DNA of 64,000 nt, taken from contig NZ_MLAR01000003.1 of the NCBI RefSeq assembly GCF_002272925.1, forward strand, positions 117,040-181,039. Reading direction: 5' to 3'. Source of the DNA: Helicobacter sp. 13S00401-1 (GTDB lineage: Bacteria > Campylobacterota > Campylobacteria > Campylobacterales > Helicobacteraceae). The translations under genes and the position numbers were made by a program. The notes beneath the pieces are model-generated. The model searched no databases. It was not told the DNA's origin and saw only the letters and a program-made list of their open reading frames with translations. Below, piece by piece: positions 10,146-19,552 of this stretch. Each line of letters starts with the position of its first letter. Position 1 is the stretch's first letter.

Positions 10146-10706
10146 TTACCTTGGACACTGAACTTCTAGTCTTGCAGGTCCTATATCATCAGGTAGGCTA
10201 TCTAGGTCTAAAAGTAGGGCATGTTTTTGTTGTCTTTTCCCTTCAAAAGTCCTAGTTAGTAATAGATTGCAGTTTTTTAGACTTTTTGGCATGGGAGTTA
10301 TTACATAAAACTCGCCACTTAGTCTTGAGACCAAGAAGGTGTTAGGAGAGATTCTAGCATAGAGGTCTGAAGGTCTTTGAGTGTTTCTATAAAGCTTTAT
10401 TTCTTGATTGCTAGATTCTACAGCAGTTGATTTCCCATCCATATCATAAATCTTTTGTGTTTTAGCACTTGGGTAGTTTTCTAAGGTGCTTAAAATACCT
10501 TTTGAAAGATGAAGTAGTCTTCCTTGTGGGGTATCTACTAAGAAGTTATTAGATAAAGGGATGATGTTTGAAACTACAAAGTAAACCTCTTTTTCATTTT
10601 TTAAGTTTGGATTAGGAGGGAGATTTTTACTCATAAAGTTATCTGCCTCTAGGCTAGTAAGCAAGGCTAGTGTTAGCATGGATATGATTTTTATAAGGTT
10701 TTGCAT
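10146..10706 (-). CDS. Secreted protein of unknown function
   Basis: 186 residues with a clear signal peptide (MQNLIKIISMLTLALLTSLEA, cleavage near residue 21), so periplasmic or surface-exposed. The mature part includes EVYFVVSNIIPLSNNFLVDT, RLLHLSKGILSTL, and a C-terminal half with YARISPNTFLVSRLSGEFYV. There is one cysteine pair candidate (C146 region and the final CPR). I do not recognise the family. It is upstream of glmS in the same direction and divergent from dapF, sharing a short region with overlapping -10 boxes. Confidence 0.72.
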   Translation of the reverse strand: MQNLIKIISMLTLALLTSLEADNFMSKNLPPNPNLKNEKEVYFVVSNIIPLSNNFLVDTPQGRLLHLSKGILSTLENYPSAKTQKIYDMDGKSTAVESSNQEIKLYRNTQRPSDLYARISPNTFLVSRLSGEFYVITPMPKSLKNCNLLLTRTFEGKRQQKHALLLDLDSLPDDIGPARLEVQCPR

Positions 10707-10730
10707 AGAATCTCACTTTTTAGTTAAGGT

Positions 10731-10738
10731 ATTATAAT
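10731..10738. promoter_or_regulatory. Overlapping divergent -10 elements
   Basis: ATTATAAT reads TATAAT on the plus strand (10733-10738, toward dapF) and TATAAT on the minus strand (10736-10731, toward the secreted protein). Both gene starts are 25-45 bases away. Polymerase binding on one side probably excludes the other. Confidence 0.45.
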
Positions 10739-10780
10739 AATATCTAACGTTTAAATCGGCTTTTTTAATAGGAGATAGTT

Positions 10781-11554
10781 TTGCAGCTTAGCAAGTACAG
10801 TGCTAGTGGAAATGACTTTTTAATCTTTCATAGCTTTATCTCAGAAGATAGAAGTGCTCTAGCAAAAAGTCTTTGTGATAGACACTTTGGCATAGGGGCT
10901 GATGGCCTAGTAGTTTTACTCCCACCAGATTCTAAAGAAGTAAGCTATAAATGGGAGTTTTATAATGATGATGGCTCAAAAGCTAACATGTGTGGGAATG
11001 CTTCAAGGTGTGTTGCATTTTATGCTGTACTAAATGGCCTAGCAGATTTAAAACATAGTTTTTTAAGTGGGGCTGGAGTGATAGAAGTAGAAGTTTTCCT
11101 AAAAGAAGGCTTAAAAGCAAATATTCTAGAAGTTAGTTCAACACTTGGTGAAGCTAAGGTTTTAAGCACTCATCAAGAAGAAGGTTTAAACTTTACTTTA
11201 GTACTTATGAATATACCTCATCTTGTGCACTTTGCAAGCAGTAAAGAAGAGTTTTTAAGGCTTAAAAATGACCTTAACTTTTTAAGCCGATTAAGAAAAA
11301 AGTATGATGCTAATGTTAACATTGCCTTTTTAGAATCTAAAGTAGATGTGCTTTATGCAACCTTTGAAAGAGGGGTTGAAGCTATAACGCTAGCTTGTGG
11401 GACAGGGGCTTGTGCGGTTTACTCCTTGCTAAAGTCTAAAGAAACTAAAACATTAATACCACCAAGTGGTGAAAAACTTAGCGTTTTTAAAGTTGGCGAA
11501 AAGATAGCGTTTAAAGGAAGTGTAAAAAGGATATGCGATATCAATCTATCCTAG
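10781..11554 (+). CDS. dapF: Diaminopimelate epimerase
   Basis: 257 residues. Conserved NMCGNASRCVAFYA (about residues 69-82) and ACGTGACAV (about residues 206-214) carry the two active-site cysteines that interconvert LL- and meso-diaminopimelate for peptidoglycan and lysine. The start is TTG at 10781 with AGGAG five bases upstream; QLSKYSASGNDFLIF matches the family N-terminus. The following gene begins after about 37 bases. Confidence 0.95.
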   Translation: MQLSKYSASGNDFLIFHSFISEDRSALAKSLCDRHFGIGADGLVVLLPPDSKEVSYKWEFYNDDGSKANMCGNASRCVAFYAVLNGLADLKHSFLSGAGVIEVEVFLKEGLKANILEVSSTLGEAKVLSTHQEEGLNFTLVLMNIPHLVHFASSKEEFLRLKNDLNFLSRLRKKYDANVNIAFLESKVDVLYATFERGVEAITLACGTGACAVYSLLKSKETKTLIPPSGEKLSVFKVGEKIAFKGSVKRICDINLS

Positions 11555-11591
11555 TAAGGGCTTTATAAAAATAGTTGAGAGAAGGTAAAAC

Positions 11592-12716
11592 TTGTTTTTT
11601 AAAATAATCTTTGTATGTGTAGCTGTGATCTTACACATCTTTATCTACTTTGCATTATTTAGATACGCTGGGGTTTATGCACCACTTAGGCAAGTATTTA
11701 AAGTGCTTATAGCTTTAAATGCCATATTTTTAATAGCCAACTTTGTTGGGTCTAATATAAGACTAAGCTCATGGCTAAATACACTCTTTGCTTCCAGTAT
11801 AGGCATCATGTGGATTTTTTTAGTAGTAAGCATAGTATGTATAATTATCATGCTTATAGTTAGAGTAGCCTTTGGTTACTACTACTATTACTCTCTAAGC
11901 CCCTACATCGCCACTATCTTAATAGTTATAGCCATACTTGCTACCATAGTTAGCTTTTATGAAGGATATAGGCTTCCTGTTGTAAGCGCGCAAACCATCA
12001 AACTTCATGGTTTAAAGCAAGATTTAAAAGTAGCAGTTATAGCTGACTTACACATAACAAAGCTAGTAAAGCCAGCTGAAGTAGAAAAGATAGTTAGTGA
12101 GGTTAATCAACTAAAGCCAGACTTAGTCTTTTTAGTAGGAGACATCATAGATGCCTACTATGTAAATGCTAAAGATTCTGCTAGCAAGCTTAAAGGCTTA
12201 AACGCCCCACTTGGAATCTATTACGTATTAGGGAATCATGAATATCACTATGATATTAACAACATAGTAAGAGCCTTTAGTGATATGGACTTTAAAGTAC
12301 TTATGAACTCTGAAGTTACCCTTGATGACGCAAGGCTTAATATCGCTGGTATCTCAGATATGTCTAGTGCTAGATATAAGGTAGATCCAAAAAGTGACCT
12401 AGCCCCTAATCTTGATAAGGCCTTAGAGTTTGCTAATCCATCTTATCCAACCATACTACTTGCCCATCAACCAAAGGCTATAAGACTAGTAGGTGACAAG
12501 AAAGTAGACTTAGTAGTCTCTGGGCACACTCATGGCGGACAGATCTTTCCTTTTAACTTCCTTGTGCCCTTGCAGCAACCCTATGTTAGAGGGCTTCATG
12601 AGTATGCAAAAGGTAAGTTTGTATATATAAGCGTAGGAACTGGTCAGTGGGGAGCGCCTATGAGACTTTTTGCTACTAGAGAGATAACACTTTTAAATCT
12701 TAAAGCAGAAAACTAA
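11592..12716 (+). CDS. Membrane-anchored calcineurin-like metallophosphoesterase (YkuE/LpxG-type)
   Basis: 374 residues. Residues 1-125 hold three to four hydrophobic helices. The C-terminal phosphoesterase domain has the ordered metal motifs DLHITK, VGDIIDAYYV, LGNHEYHYD, LLAHQPKAI and SGHTHGGQIFPF, all complete. Related proteins hydrolyse UDP-diacylglucosamine or other lipid-linked phosphoesters at the membrane, so an envelope lipid substrate is likely but not shown. The start is TTG at 11592 preceded by GAAGG. It follows dapF closely and converges on fmt. Confidence 0.85.
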   Translation: MFFKIIFVCVAVILHIFIYFALFRYAGVYAPLRQVFKVLIALNAIFLIANFVGSNIRLSSWLNTLFASSIGIMWIFLVVSIVCIIIMLIVRVAFGYYYYYSLSPYIATILIVIAILATIVSFYEGYRLPVVSAQTIKLHGLKQDLKVAVIADLHITKLVKPAEVEKIVSEVNQLKPDLVFLVGDIIDAYYVNAKDSASKLKGLNAPLGIYYVLGNHEYHYDINNIVRAFSDMDFKVLMNSEVTLDDARLNIAGISDMSSARYKVDPKSDLAPNLDKALEFANPSYPTILLAHQPKAIRLVGDKKVDLVVSGHTHGGQIFPFNFLVPLQQPYVRGLHEYAKGKFVYISVGTGQWGAPMRLFATREITLLNLKAEN

Positions 12717-12730
12717 AAGGCTTTTAGTTT
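12710..12730. terminator. Compact hairpin containing both convergent stop codons
   Basis: AAACTAAAA (12710-12718) and TTTTAGTTT (12722-12730) form a perfect nine-base stem with loop GGC. The phosphoesterase stop lies in the left arm, and the fmt stop begins in the right arm. A bidirectional terminator is likely, although the stem is AT-only apart from one GC pair. Confidence 0.45.
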
Positions 12731-13649
12731 AAACTAACTTATCTCCTACTTTTAGCTTTTTAGACTGCAAGTAACTACTTGCTAACATCTTACTTTTGGA
12801 ATCTGGCGTTAAAGACCCTATGATAAGACTTCCTTTTTTGCAGCCTACAACTATGCTAGTGCCTAGCATTTCAAGTATAACTCCAGCTTCATTTATAGAA
12901 TCTAGCTCTTTTAAACTCACATCATGAAGCTTAAGATTAGATTCTAAAAACACCCCAGGCCATATAAAAAAAGCAAGATATCTTTTATAGATATTAGAAG
13001 CATCTTCAAAGTCTACTAGACCATCACTTTTAGCTATCTTTTTACAGTAAGTAGCCTTAGTCTCATCTTGTTTTATAGGAGTTATAAAATCTATATTATC
13101 TATAACCTCACTTAAAAGCTTGCTGCCTTCTTTAGCAAAGAGATTAAAAAGCATCTCTAAGTTAAAGTCTTTTACTTCACTTCTTTGTACACTCCAAGTC
13201 CCTAAGATATCCCCACTATCAAGCCCATAATCCATCCTTATAACACTTAGGCCATACTCTTTATCATCACTTAATATCATCTGCTGCATAGGTGAAGCGC
13301 CCCTATAACTTGGAAGCAAAGACCCATGTAAGTTAATGCAAGTAAAAGTATCTATAAAGCTTTTAGGCAGTATCTGACCATAGGCTACAACTACTACTAT
13401 ATCAATCTCTAAGTGGCTTAAAGATTCCATGACTATCTCTAAGTTAGGCGACTTTAGATTAGCTGGCTGAAAGGTTTTAATGCCTAAACTTAAAGCATAC
13501 TCTTTTACAGGAGGAGGAGTTAGTACTCTTTTACGCCCCACTCCTTTATCTTGCTGGGTTAATACGCCAACTATGTTGTACCTTTTACTTAAAAGCTCTA
13601 AGACATCTTTAGCAAACTTCGGTGTCCCACAAAATAAAATATTACGCAT
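12729..13649 (-). CDS. fmt: Methionyl-tRNA formyltransferase
   Basis: 306 residues. The formyltransferase domain begins MRNILFCGTPKFAKDVLELL and carries the catalytic region CINLHGSLLPSYRGASPMQQ (about residues 103-122) and DYGLDSGDIL. The C-terminal OB-like tRNA-binding domain follows. It formylates initiator Met-tRNA using 10-formyl-THF. The length is slightly below the E. coli enzyme, as in other Campylobacterota. Confidence 0.95.
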   Translation of the reverse strand: MRNILFCGTPKFAKDVLELLSKRYNIVGVLTQQDKGVGRKRVLTPPPVKEYALSLGIKTFQPANLKSPNLEIVMESLSHLEIDIVVVVAYGQILPKSFIDTFTCINLHGSLLPSYRGASPMQQMILSDDKEYGLSVIRMDYGLDSGDILGTWSVQRSEVKDFNLEMLFNLFAKEGSKLLSEVIDNIDFITPIKQDETKATYCKKIAKSDGLVDFEDASNIYKRYLAFFIWPGVFLESNLKLHDVSLKELDSINEAGVILEMLGTSIVVGCKKGSLIIGSLTPDSKSKMLASSYLQSKKLKVGDKLV

Positions 13650-13700
13650 GTTTTCGCCCTTAAGGTTATGGAATCTTTTTTATAGTTATTATATGTAAAA

Positions 13701-13747
13701 AGGCTTTTTTAAGTTTTAGATTCTAAAGTCTAAGTTTTAAAAAGCCT
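13701..13747. terminator. Long hairpin between the POT transporter and fmt
   Basis: AGGCTTTTTT (13701 on) pairs imperfectly with AAAAAGCCT (13739-13747), giving a long AT-rich stem with T-runs on both strands. It lies downstream of the minus-strand POT gene and upstream of fmt. A TAGATTCTA copy (13717-13725) forms part of the inner stem and loop. Confidence 0.6.
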
Positions 13748-13773
13748 CTTTTAGATTTTTAAAGCTACTAGAT

Positions 13774-15243
13774 TTAAGCATTTTCAATTTTATCTTGCAT
13801 CATGGAGTTAAGCTTAGGAGCGCTTATAAGCATGATAACTGCTATAACTGCTGTGACTATGCCAATTTGCAAAAATACATGGCCATATATCTTTAAAGAC
13901 ACCAAAGCATCACTAACATGCTCTGGCACAGCCATCATGCTAGCTACATAACCACCAACTATATTTGCCCCAGCTGAAGTTAGAAAGTAAGCCCCCATGA
14001 TAAAGCCCATAAGCCTTTCTGGCACAAGCTGGGCTACCATGGCAAGTCCAAGACCTGATATCATAAGCTCCCCTACGCTTTGAAAAAGATAGCTAAGCAC
14101 AAGCCAGCTTGAAGACACTATGCCTAAGTGGTTTGCAAACTTTGTGCCAAGAGGAAGTATCAAAAAAGCTAAGGCACAAAGCACCATGCCTATAGCAAAC
14201 TTCATGGTTATAGGTAGCGTGTCACCTAACTTGTTATACATGATGGCAAGTATAGGGCTAGCTATGATTATCCAAAAAGGATTTAGCGCTTGGTATTGCT
14301 CAGGTTGAAAGTGGATTCCTAAAATAGAGTGTGAGACATTATGCACAGCAAAGAAGTTTAGTGAAGTTGGCATCTGAGCATAGAGTACAAAAAAGATAAG
14401 AGATTCTATCATCAAGATAAAAGCTAGTATCATCTTTTTTCTAGCTACACCATGCAAGGAAAAAGTCTCTTTAGCAAAGATTATAATCACAACTATGGCG
14501 ATTAGCCCTAAAACTATGCGTGCTATGTGTTGATAGTGTAAAAGCCAAGTTGCAATAGCGATTAAAACTATAATGCCTATGATAGTAAGCCCAAGCTTGT
14601 AAAGATTGATAGGTTCAAAGTCTGGTTTAGAGCCATAGTCTTTAACCCAACGCTTTAAGAAAAGAAAGTTAATGATGGCTAATAGCATGCCAACTACACT
14701 TAAAGAAAAAGCAACACTCCAACCATAGTGGTTTGCAAGCACAGGAGTTGCTAGCATGGAGAGAAATGAGCCTATATTAATAGACATGTAATACATCGTA
14801 AAAGCGCCATCAAGACGCGGATCATCTTTTTTATAACAAGTTGATAGCAGGGCTGAAGGGTTAGCTTTAAAAAGGCCATTACCAATAGCAATAGTTGCCA
14901 TGCCTACATAGATTATATTAGCATTGTGCCCCGAGTAGGCCACTAGTGCGTAGCCTATACCTAAGATTATAGCTCCTAAAAGTATAACCCTCTTTGTACC
15001 AAGCACCTTATCTCCAAGCCAACCACCAATGGCAACTAGGCCATAAACTAATGCAGCAAATGAAGAAAAAAGAGTTATAGAGGCCGCTTCTGATAAGCCA
15101 ATCTGCCTTACTAGATAAACAGCCATAATGGCTTGTAGCCCATAGTAACCAAAACGCTCCCACAACTCTATGGAAAAGATAAGGTAAAAAGCCCTAGGTT
15201 GATGAAAAACGTTCAAGTTTGATGGGGGTTTTGGGCTTGACAT
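13774..15243 (-). CDS. Proton-dependent oligopeptide transporter (POT/PTR family)
   Basis: 489 residues and about 14 hydrophobic helices. The first helix carries [20 protein letters not shown] (about residues 24-43) with the ExxER-type proton/peptide motif, followed by the PTR2 signature region [19 protein letters not shown] (about residues 78-96). It imports di- and tripeptides with protons across the inner membrane, a sensible nutrient route for an amino-acid-using gut bacterium. It stands alone behind its own promoter, which contains a perfect palindrome. Substrate range cannot be read from sequence. Confidence 0.93.
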   Translation of the reverse strand: MSSPKPPSNLNVFHQPRAFYLIFSIELWERFGYYGLQAIMAVYLVRQIGLSEAASITLFSSFAALVYGLVAIGGWLGDKVLGTKRVILLGAIILGIGYALVAYSGHNANIIYVGMATIAIGNGLFKANPSALLSTCYKKDDPRLDGAFTMYYMSINIGSFLSMLATPVLANHYGWSVAFSLSVVGMLLAIINFLFLKRWVKDYGSKPDFEPINLYKLGLTIIGIIVLIAIATWLLHYQHIARIVLGLIAIVVIIIFAKETFSLHGVARKKMILAFILMIESLIFFVLYAQMPTSLNFFAVHNVSHSILGIHFQPEQYQALNPFWIIIASPILAIMYNKLGDTLPITMKFAIGMVLCALAFLILPLGTKFANHLGIVSSSWLVLSYLFQSVGELMISGLGLAMVAQLVPERLMGFIMGAYFLTSAGANIVGGYVASMMAVPEHVSDALVSLKIYGHVFLQIGIVTAVIAVIMLISAPKLNSMMQDKIENA

Positions 15244-15284
15244 CTTGCCTCCTTTTATCTAGCTTTACTCTCTATAGCTTTTAT

Positions 15285-15314
15285 AATATACGCCATGGCT
15301 ATACAGTATAGCAA
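15285..15314 (-). promoter_or_regulatory. Promoter of the POT transporter with internal palindrome
   Basis: On the minus strand TTGCTA (15314-15309), 18 bases, then TATATT (15290-15285) form a plausible -35/-10. The spacer holds GCTATAC-A-GTATAGC (15298-15312), a perfect 7-1-7 palindrome overlapping the -35. A DNA-binding regulator could act here; none is encoded next to it. Confidence 0.5.
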
Positions 15315-15694
15315 CTTTTTTAGCTTCATAATATTAAAATACCTACTTAGATGGGAATGTTAAGAGATAAGATATTAAAAAACCTTAGCCTATCTTTGAC
15401 TGCAAAGACTAGCTCTAAGAATGCTTTTTATGAAGATAATAAGTATAAGTTTTTTACAAGTTTTATGTTTAGTTATATTTTAAGGATTATGTAGATGATG
15501 CTGCAATCTCTAGAAGTAAATATGGAATCTAAATATTAAATCATCACGCAATCTTTTTATAAAAATACAAATCTTTATAATATTTATGAGATTTTTAGAT
15601 GCCTATTTATCTCTAGCCTTGCAAAAGAAGGCTAGTACGTGATGGATAAAGCCTAGATAACACAAGATGCTATCTTGAAGTGAAAAATTACAGC
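15315..15694. other. Intergenic region between the POT promoter and recA
   Basis: No convincing gene. A 41-codon ORF (15357-15482, plus strand) has no homology I recognise and only a weak GATGGGA before it. A hairpin CTAGCCTT/AAGGCTAG (15613-15635) has no T-run. A smaller CAAGAT/ATCTTG hairpin lies closer to the recA stop. Transcription of the recA operon presumably ends here. Confidence 0.5.
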
Positions 15695-16738
15695 CTAGCT
15701 TTCTTCATCAGTTGGCTCATCTGGCAAAGGTAGTATCTCATCACTCATGCCAATTTGCTCTTTTATCTTATTTTCTATTTCATTAGCTATGTCTGGGTTA
15801 TCTTTTAAGAAAAGCTTTGCGTTTTCCCTTCCTTGCCCTATCTTTCTATCGCCATAACTTAGCCAAGCGCCACTTTTATCTATGATATCAAGCTTTATAC
15901 CGTAATCTATAATCTCGCCTTGCTTGCTTATCCCTTGACCAAACATGATATCAAACTCAGCTTCTCTAAAAGGTGGGGCGACTTTGTTTTTAACGATTTT
16001 TACTTTTACTCTGTTGCCTATGACTTGCTCAGCTTGCTTAAGGCTAGCTATACGCCTTATATCTATACGCACACTTGCATAAAATTTTAAGGCATTCCCA
16101 CCAGTTGTGGTTTCTGGACTTCCATAGCCCATCATGCCTATTTTCATCCTTATTTGATTGATAAAGATTAGAGTTGTGTTCATCTTAGACAAGGCCCCAG
16201 CTATCTTTCTTAAAGCATGGCTCATAAGTCTAGCTTGAAGGCCTACGTGCTGATCTCCCATATCTCCATCAATCTCAGCCTTAGGAGTAAGGGCAGCAAC
16301 GCTATCTACTACTATTAAATCTATAGCGCCACTTCTAGTTAAAGTTTCTAGTATCTCTAAGGCTTGCTCGCCATTATCTGGTTGGGTGATATATAAGTTT
16401 TCAGTATCAACGCCTAGGTTTTTAGCATAGTAGACATCAAGGGCGTGTTCAGCATCTATAAAAGCACATATGCCTCCTTGTCTTTGGCACTCAGCGATTA
16501 TCTGAAGGCTTAAGGTAGTCTTACCACTACTTTCAGGCCCATAAACTTCTATAATACGCCCCTTTGGAATCCCCCCTATACCAAGGGCTAGATCAACTCC
16601 TAAAGACCCCGTAGGTATGGAATCTATCTTTTCTACTTGCTTATCTCCTAGTCTTATTAGCATGCCTTTTCCAAAGGCTTTATCAACTTGCTTTATAGCT
16701 AACTCTAATGCTTTTTGTTTGCTAGGATCTATACCCAT
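15695..16738 (-). CDS. recA: Recombinase RecA
   Basis: 347 residues. Walker [12 protein letters not shown] (about residues 68-78), the Walker B region [12 protein letters not shown], the L2-type segment [20 protein letters not shown], and the acidic tail [13 protein letters not shown] are all intact. RecA catalyses strand exchange and is also needed for natural transformation in this group. AAAGGAG, made by the last codons of dxs, lies five bases before the ATG, and dxs ends at 16739, so recA is translationally linked to dxs and to the flagellar genes upstream rather than having its own promoter. No SOS box is visible. Confidence 0.98.
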   Translation of the reverse strand: MGIDPSKQKALELAIKQVDKAFGKGMLIRLGDKQVEKIDSIPTGSLGVDLALGIGGIPKGRIIEVYGPESSGKTTLSLQIIAECQRQGGICAFIDAEHALDVYYAKNLGVDTENLYITQPDNGEQALEILETLTRSGAIDLIVVDSVAALTPKAEIDGDMGDQHVGLQARLMSHALRKIAGALSKMNTTLIFINQIRMKIGMMGYGSPETTTGGNALKFYASVRIDIRRIASLKQAEQVIGNRVKVKIVKNKVAPPFREAEFDIMFGQGISKQGEIIDYGIKLDIIDKSGAWLSYGDRKIGQGRENAKLFLKDNPDIANEIENKIKEQIGMSDEILPLPDEPTDEES

Positions 16739-18745
16739 TTATGCTCCTTTAATATTTGTTAAATTTAAAATCTTCTCACCTAGAGAGGCAGTATCAAGCC
16801 CAATTGATCTTTCAACTAAGCTAGTAGCGCCGTGTTTTACAAAGATATCATCTACTTCAAGACTTACTATCTTAGCCTTTGTTAACTTGCCTTCTAATAA
16901 AAGTTCGCTTTGAAGCTCGTTTAATGCACTTCCAACTCCACCTAATTTATAACTATCACTTAGTACTACTATATACTCATAGTTTTTAAATGCTTCTAGC
17001 AAGCTTTCTTTATCAAGTGGCTTTAGATACACTAAGTCCATCACATCTACAATTATGTCTTTTTCTTTTAAGGAGTCTTTTACTTTTAAAGCCCTGCCTA
17101 CGCCATTGCCATAGCCTACTAGTAAGATTTTAGAATCTGTGTTTTTTACTAAGCTTTGAGCTTTTTTAGATTCCAAACAAGCTGCATAATCTTTTATAAA
17201 TAAGTCATCTTGCAAGGCAAAACTTCCCCTTGGATATCTAAAGGCAAAAGGGGCGTTATTAACCGTGCACGAAAAGCTAACAACTTCTTTTAAGGATTCT
17301 AAACTTCGTGGGGCAACTAGTATCATATTAGGAAGGCTTCTTAGATAGGCCACATCAAGCAAGCCTTGATGGGTTTCTCCATCTTCTCCTACTATCCCAG
17401 CTCTATCTATACAAAACCTAACTGGCAAACTCATGATACAAACATCATGCACTATCTGATCATAAGCCCTTTGTAAAAAAGTAGAATAGATTGCAACATA
17501 AGGCTTAAATCCTTCTTTTGCAAAAGATGCCATAGAGGTTACGGCGTGTTGCTCAGCTATAGCTACATCAAAGAAGCGATTTGGAAACTCTTCTAGCAAG
17601 CTAGCAAGACCAGTGCCATTAGGCATGGCAGCACTTACTCCTACAACTTTAGAATCTTTTCTTGCAAGCTCTATTAAACTTTGACTAAAAACATCAGTTG
17701 GAGAAAGTGCTTTTTTAACGCTTAAGCTTTTACCTGTGACTATATCAAAAGGCCCGACGCCATGCCACTTTTCGTGCCTTCCTTCAGCTATCTTATAGCC
17801 TTTGCCTTTGATAGTTTGTGCGTGGATTATAACTGGCTTATTAAGTGTGCTAGCTACTTTTAAAGTTGATATTACTTCTTTAATATTATGACCATCTATA
17901 GGGCCTATGTAGTTTAGTCCTAACTCTTCAAATAAAATCCCCGGAGTGATAAGCTTAAACCCATCTTCAAATCTATTAGCAATGTAAGCTGCACTTTGGG
18001 GCACTTTAGTTAGTATCTTTTTAATCTTTTCTCTAAAAGATTGATAAAAGGGGCTAGCTATACTAGTTGATAAGATTCTAGAGATAGCTCCTATAGGCTT
18101 AGCTATGCTCATCTCATTATCATTTAAGATAATTATCATAGGATACTTTCTATCCCCTAACTCATTTATAGCTTCATAGATTAGCCCCGCACTCATGGCA
18201 CCATCGCCTACTAAAACTACTGGCTTGTTAGGATTGTTTTCTAACTCCCTAGCCTTAGCAACGCCAACGCCTAAGGATATAGAGGTTGAACTATGGCCTG
18301 CTATAAAGTAGTCTTTAGGGCTTTCAAAAGGGCTAGTAAAACCACTTATACCATTAAAGCTTCTTAGGGTTTCAAACTCTTTATAACGTCCAGTTAGTAA
18401 TTTATGTGCATAGGTTTGATGACTTACATCATAGATAAAAGGACTTTTAGAGCAGTCAAAAACTGCATGCATCCCTACTATTAACTCAACTGCACCAAGA
18501 GTTGAGCTTAGATGGCCGCCATTTTTACTAACCACTTCTAAGATTCTATGTCTTATGGCTGCGCTTAAGTCTTCTAAACTGGCGATATCTGCATCTTTTA
18601 GCTCATCTGATATATCTATATTATTAAGCATGTCAACTACAAGCTTATTTGTTTTTAAGTCTTTAGTTTTAACTTCTTTGGAGATATCTAAAGGCATAGT
18701 CTCTTTAGAGGTATTAGTCTGTGCTAATATATCTCTTTCTTCCAT
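16739..18745 (-). CDS. dxs: 1-deoxy-D-xylulose-5-phosphate synthase, N-terminally extended
   Basis: 668 residues. The Dxs core starts near residue 55 (SLEDLSAAIRHRILEVVSKN), then GGHLSSTLGAVELIVG, the thiamine-diphosphate motif GDGAMSAGLIYEAIN, the catalytic AEQHAVTSMASFAKEGF and the C-terminal transketolase domain. It condenses pyruvate and glyceraldehyde-3-phosphate at the head of the MEP isoprenoid pathway. About 40 residues precede the usual start. AAGGAT eight bases before 18745 supports the long form, and the internal Met39 has no ribosome-binding site. It follows fliH by 12 bases. Confidence 0.95.
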   Translation of the reverse strand: MEERDILAQTNTSKETMPLDISKEVKTKDLKTNKLVVDMLNNIDISDELKDADIASLEDLSAAIRHRILEVVSKNGGHLSSTLGAVELIVGMHAVFDCSKSPFIYDVSHQTYAHKLLTGRYKEFETLRSFNGISGFTSPFESPKDYFIAGHSSTSISLGVGVAKARELENNPNKPVVLVGDGAMSAGLIYEAINELGDRKYPMIIILNDNEMSIAKPIGAISRILSTSIASPFYQSFREKIKKILTKVPQSAAYIANRFEDGFKLITPGILFEELGLNYIGPIDGHNIKEVISTLKVASTLNKPVIIHAQTIKGKGYKIAEGRHEKWHGVGPFDIVTGKSLSVKKALSPTDVFSQSLIELARKDSKVVGVSAAMPNGTGLASLLEEFPNRFFDVAIAEQHAVTSMASFAKEGFKPYVAIYSTFLQRAYDQIVHDVCIMSLPVRFCIDRAGIVGEDGETHQGLLDVAYLRSLPNMILVAPRSLESLKEVVSFSCTVNNAPFAFRYPRGSFALQDDLFIKDYAACLESKKAQSLVKNTDSKILLVGYGNGVGRALKVKDSLKEKDIIVDVMDLVYLKPLDKESLLEAFKNYEYIVVLSDSYKLGGVGSALNELQSELLLEGKLTKAKIVSLEVDDIFVKHGATSLVERSIGLDTASLGEKILNLTNIKGA

Positions 18746-18757
18746 GTAGTATCATCC

Positions 18758-19552
18758 TTATGCTTTTAGATTATCCAGCACTGACTGCTTAAGCACCTTA
18801 TATCTTGACATGATATTTCCATCAAGACTTCCAAGATTAGATGATATTACAACGCCTCCTCTTGAGATAGCATTATCTGCTTCGAGCTGAACTTTTTCTA
18901 GATTCTTCAAATGCTCTTTTAAGTAGACATAATCAGTTGGATTAACCTTTATCACTACATGAGTTGCATCCATGATACTACCAAGCAAGTACTTTGCAAG
19001 CTCTAGTGCTACTTTTTGTGAACTTTCATCTATCTCTTTTATAATAACTTCTTTTGCCATATCTATGGCTATAGAACTTAGTTCTTTTTCTAGTTCAACT
19101 ATATGAGTTTGAGAGGCTTTTAAAGTATCTTCTAAGGCCACTATGGAGTTAACTATCTTTTCTTTTTCCATATTTATAGTATGTTCTAGCTCAACCTTAG
19201 CTATATTTTTACCTTCTTCTATACCTCTTTTATAACTCTCTTGACTAGCTTTTTCATAGTTTTCTTCAGCCTTTTGTGCTTGTATCTCCATACTAGCAAG
19301 CCTAGTGCTTAACTCATCGCTTTTTTGCAAAAGCCTATCTATTAGCTCTTTTTCTAGGGATGATGCAAAAGCTGGTTTTTCTTGTTTAGAATCAGTAGTA
19401 GTGATAACTTCAGGTGTTTGGGCCTCATCTAAAGTAACAGTCTCATTTGGTGAAGATGGTGTCATAGGACTTATAGACTTAAACTCATACTTTTCTACTC
19501 TATGGTCTTGCATATCCTCTTTTTGTATGAGATTTTGCTTAGTTGACAACAT
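18758..19552 (-). CDS. fliH: Flagellar export apparatus protein FliH
   Basis: 264 residues. The N-terminal third is disordered and Ser/Thr/Pro-rich. Residues about 65-150 are charged coiled coil including SYKRGIEEGKNIAKVELEH, and the C-terminal globular part (IAIDMAKEVIIKEIDESSQK, later VVISSNLGSLDGNIMSRYKV) matches FliH/YscL. FliH holds the ATPase FliI at the export gate. Identification leans on its position directly after fliG, with a 14-base overlap, plus the C-terminal pattern. Confidence 0.9.
   Translation of the reverse strand: MLSTKQNLIQKEDMQDHRVEKYEFKSISPMTPSSPNETVTLDEAQTPEVITTTDSKQEKPAFASSLEKELIDRLLQKSDELSTRLASMEIQAQKAEENYEKASQESYKRGIEEGKNIAKVELEHTINMEKEKIVNSIVALEDTLKASQTHIVELEKELSSIAIDMAKEVIIKEIDESSQKVALELAKYLLGSIMDATHVVIKVNPTDYVYLKEHLKNLEKVQLEADNAISRGGVVISSNLGSLDGNIMSRYKVLKQSVLDNLKA

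Noticed and set aside
15357..15482. 41-codon plus-strand ORF in the recA/POT gap
   Set aside because: No recognisable similarity and only a weak GATGGGA upstream; not distinguishable from chance.
15613..15635. Perfect eight-base hairpin in the recA downstream region
   Set aside because: No T-run on either strand, so it was not called an intrinsic terminator.
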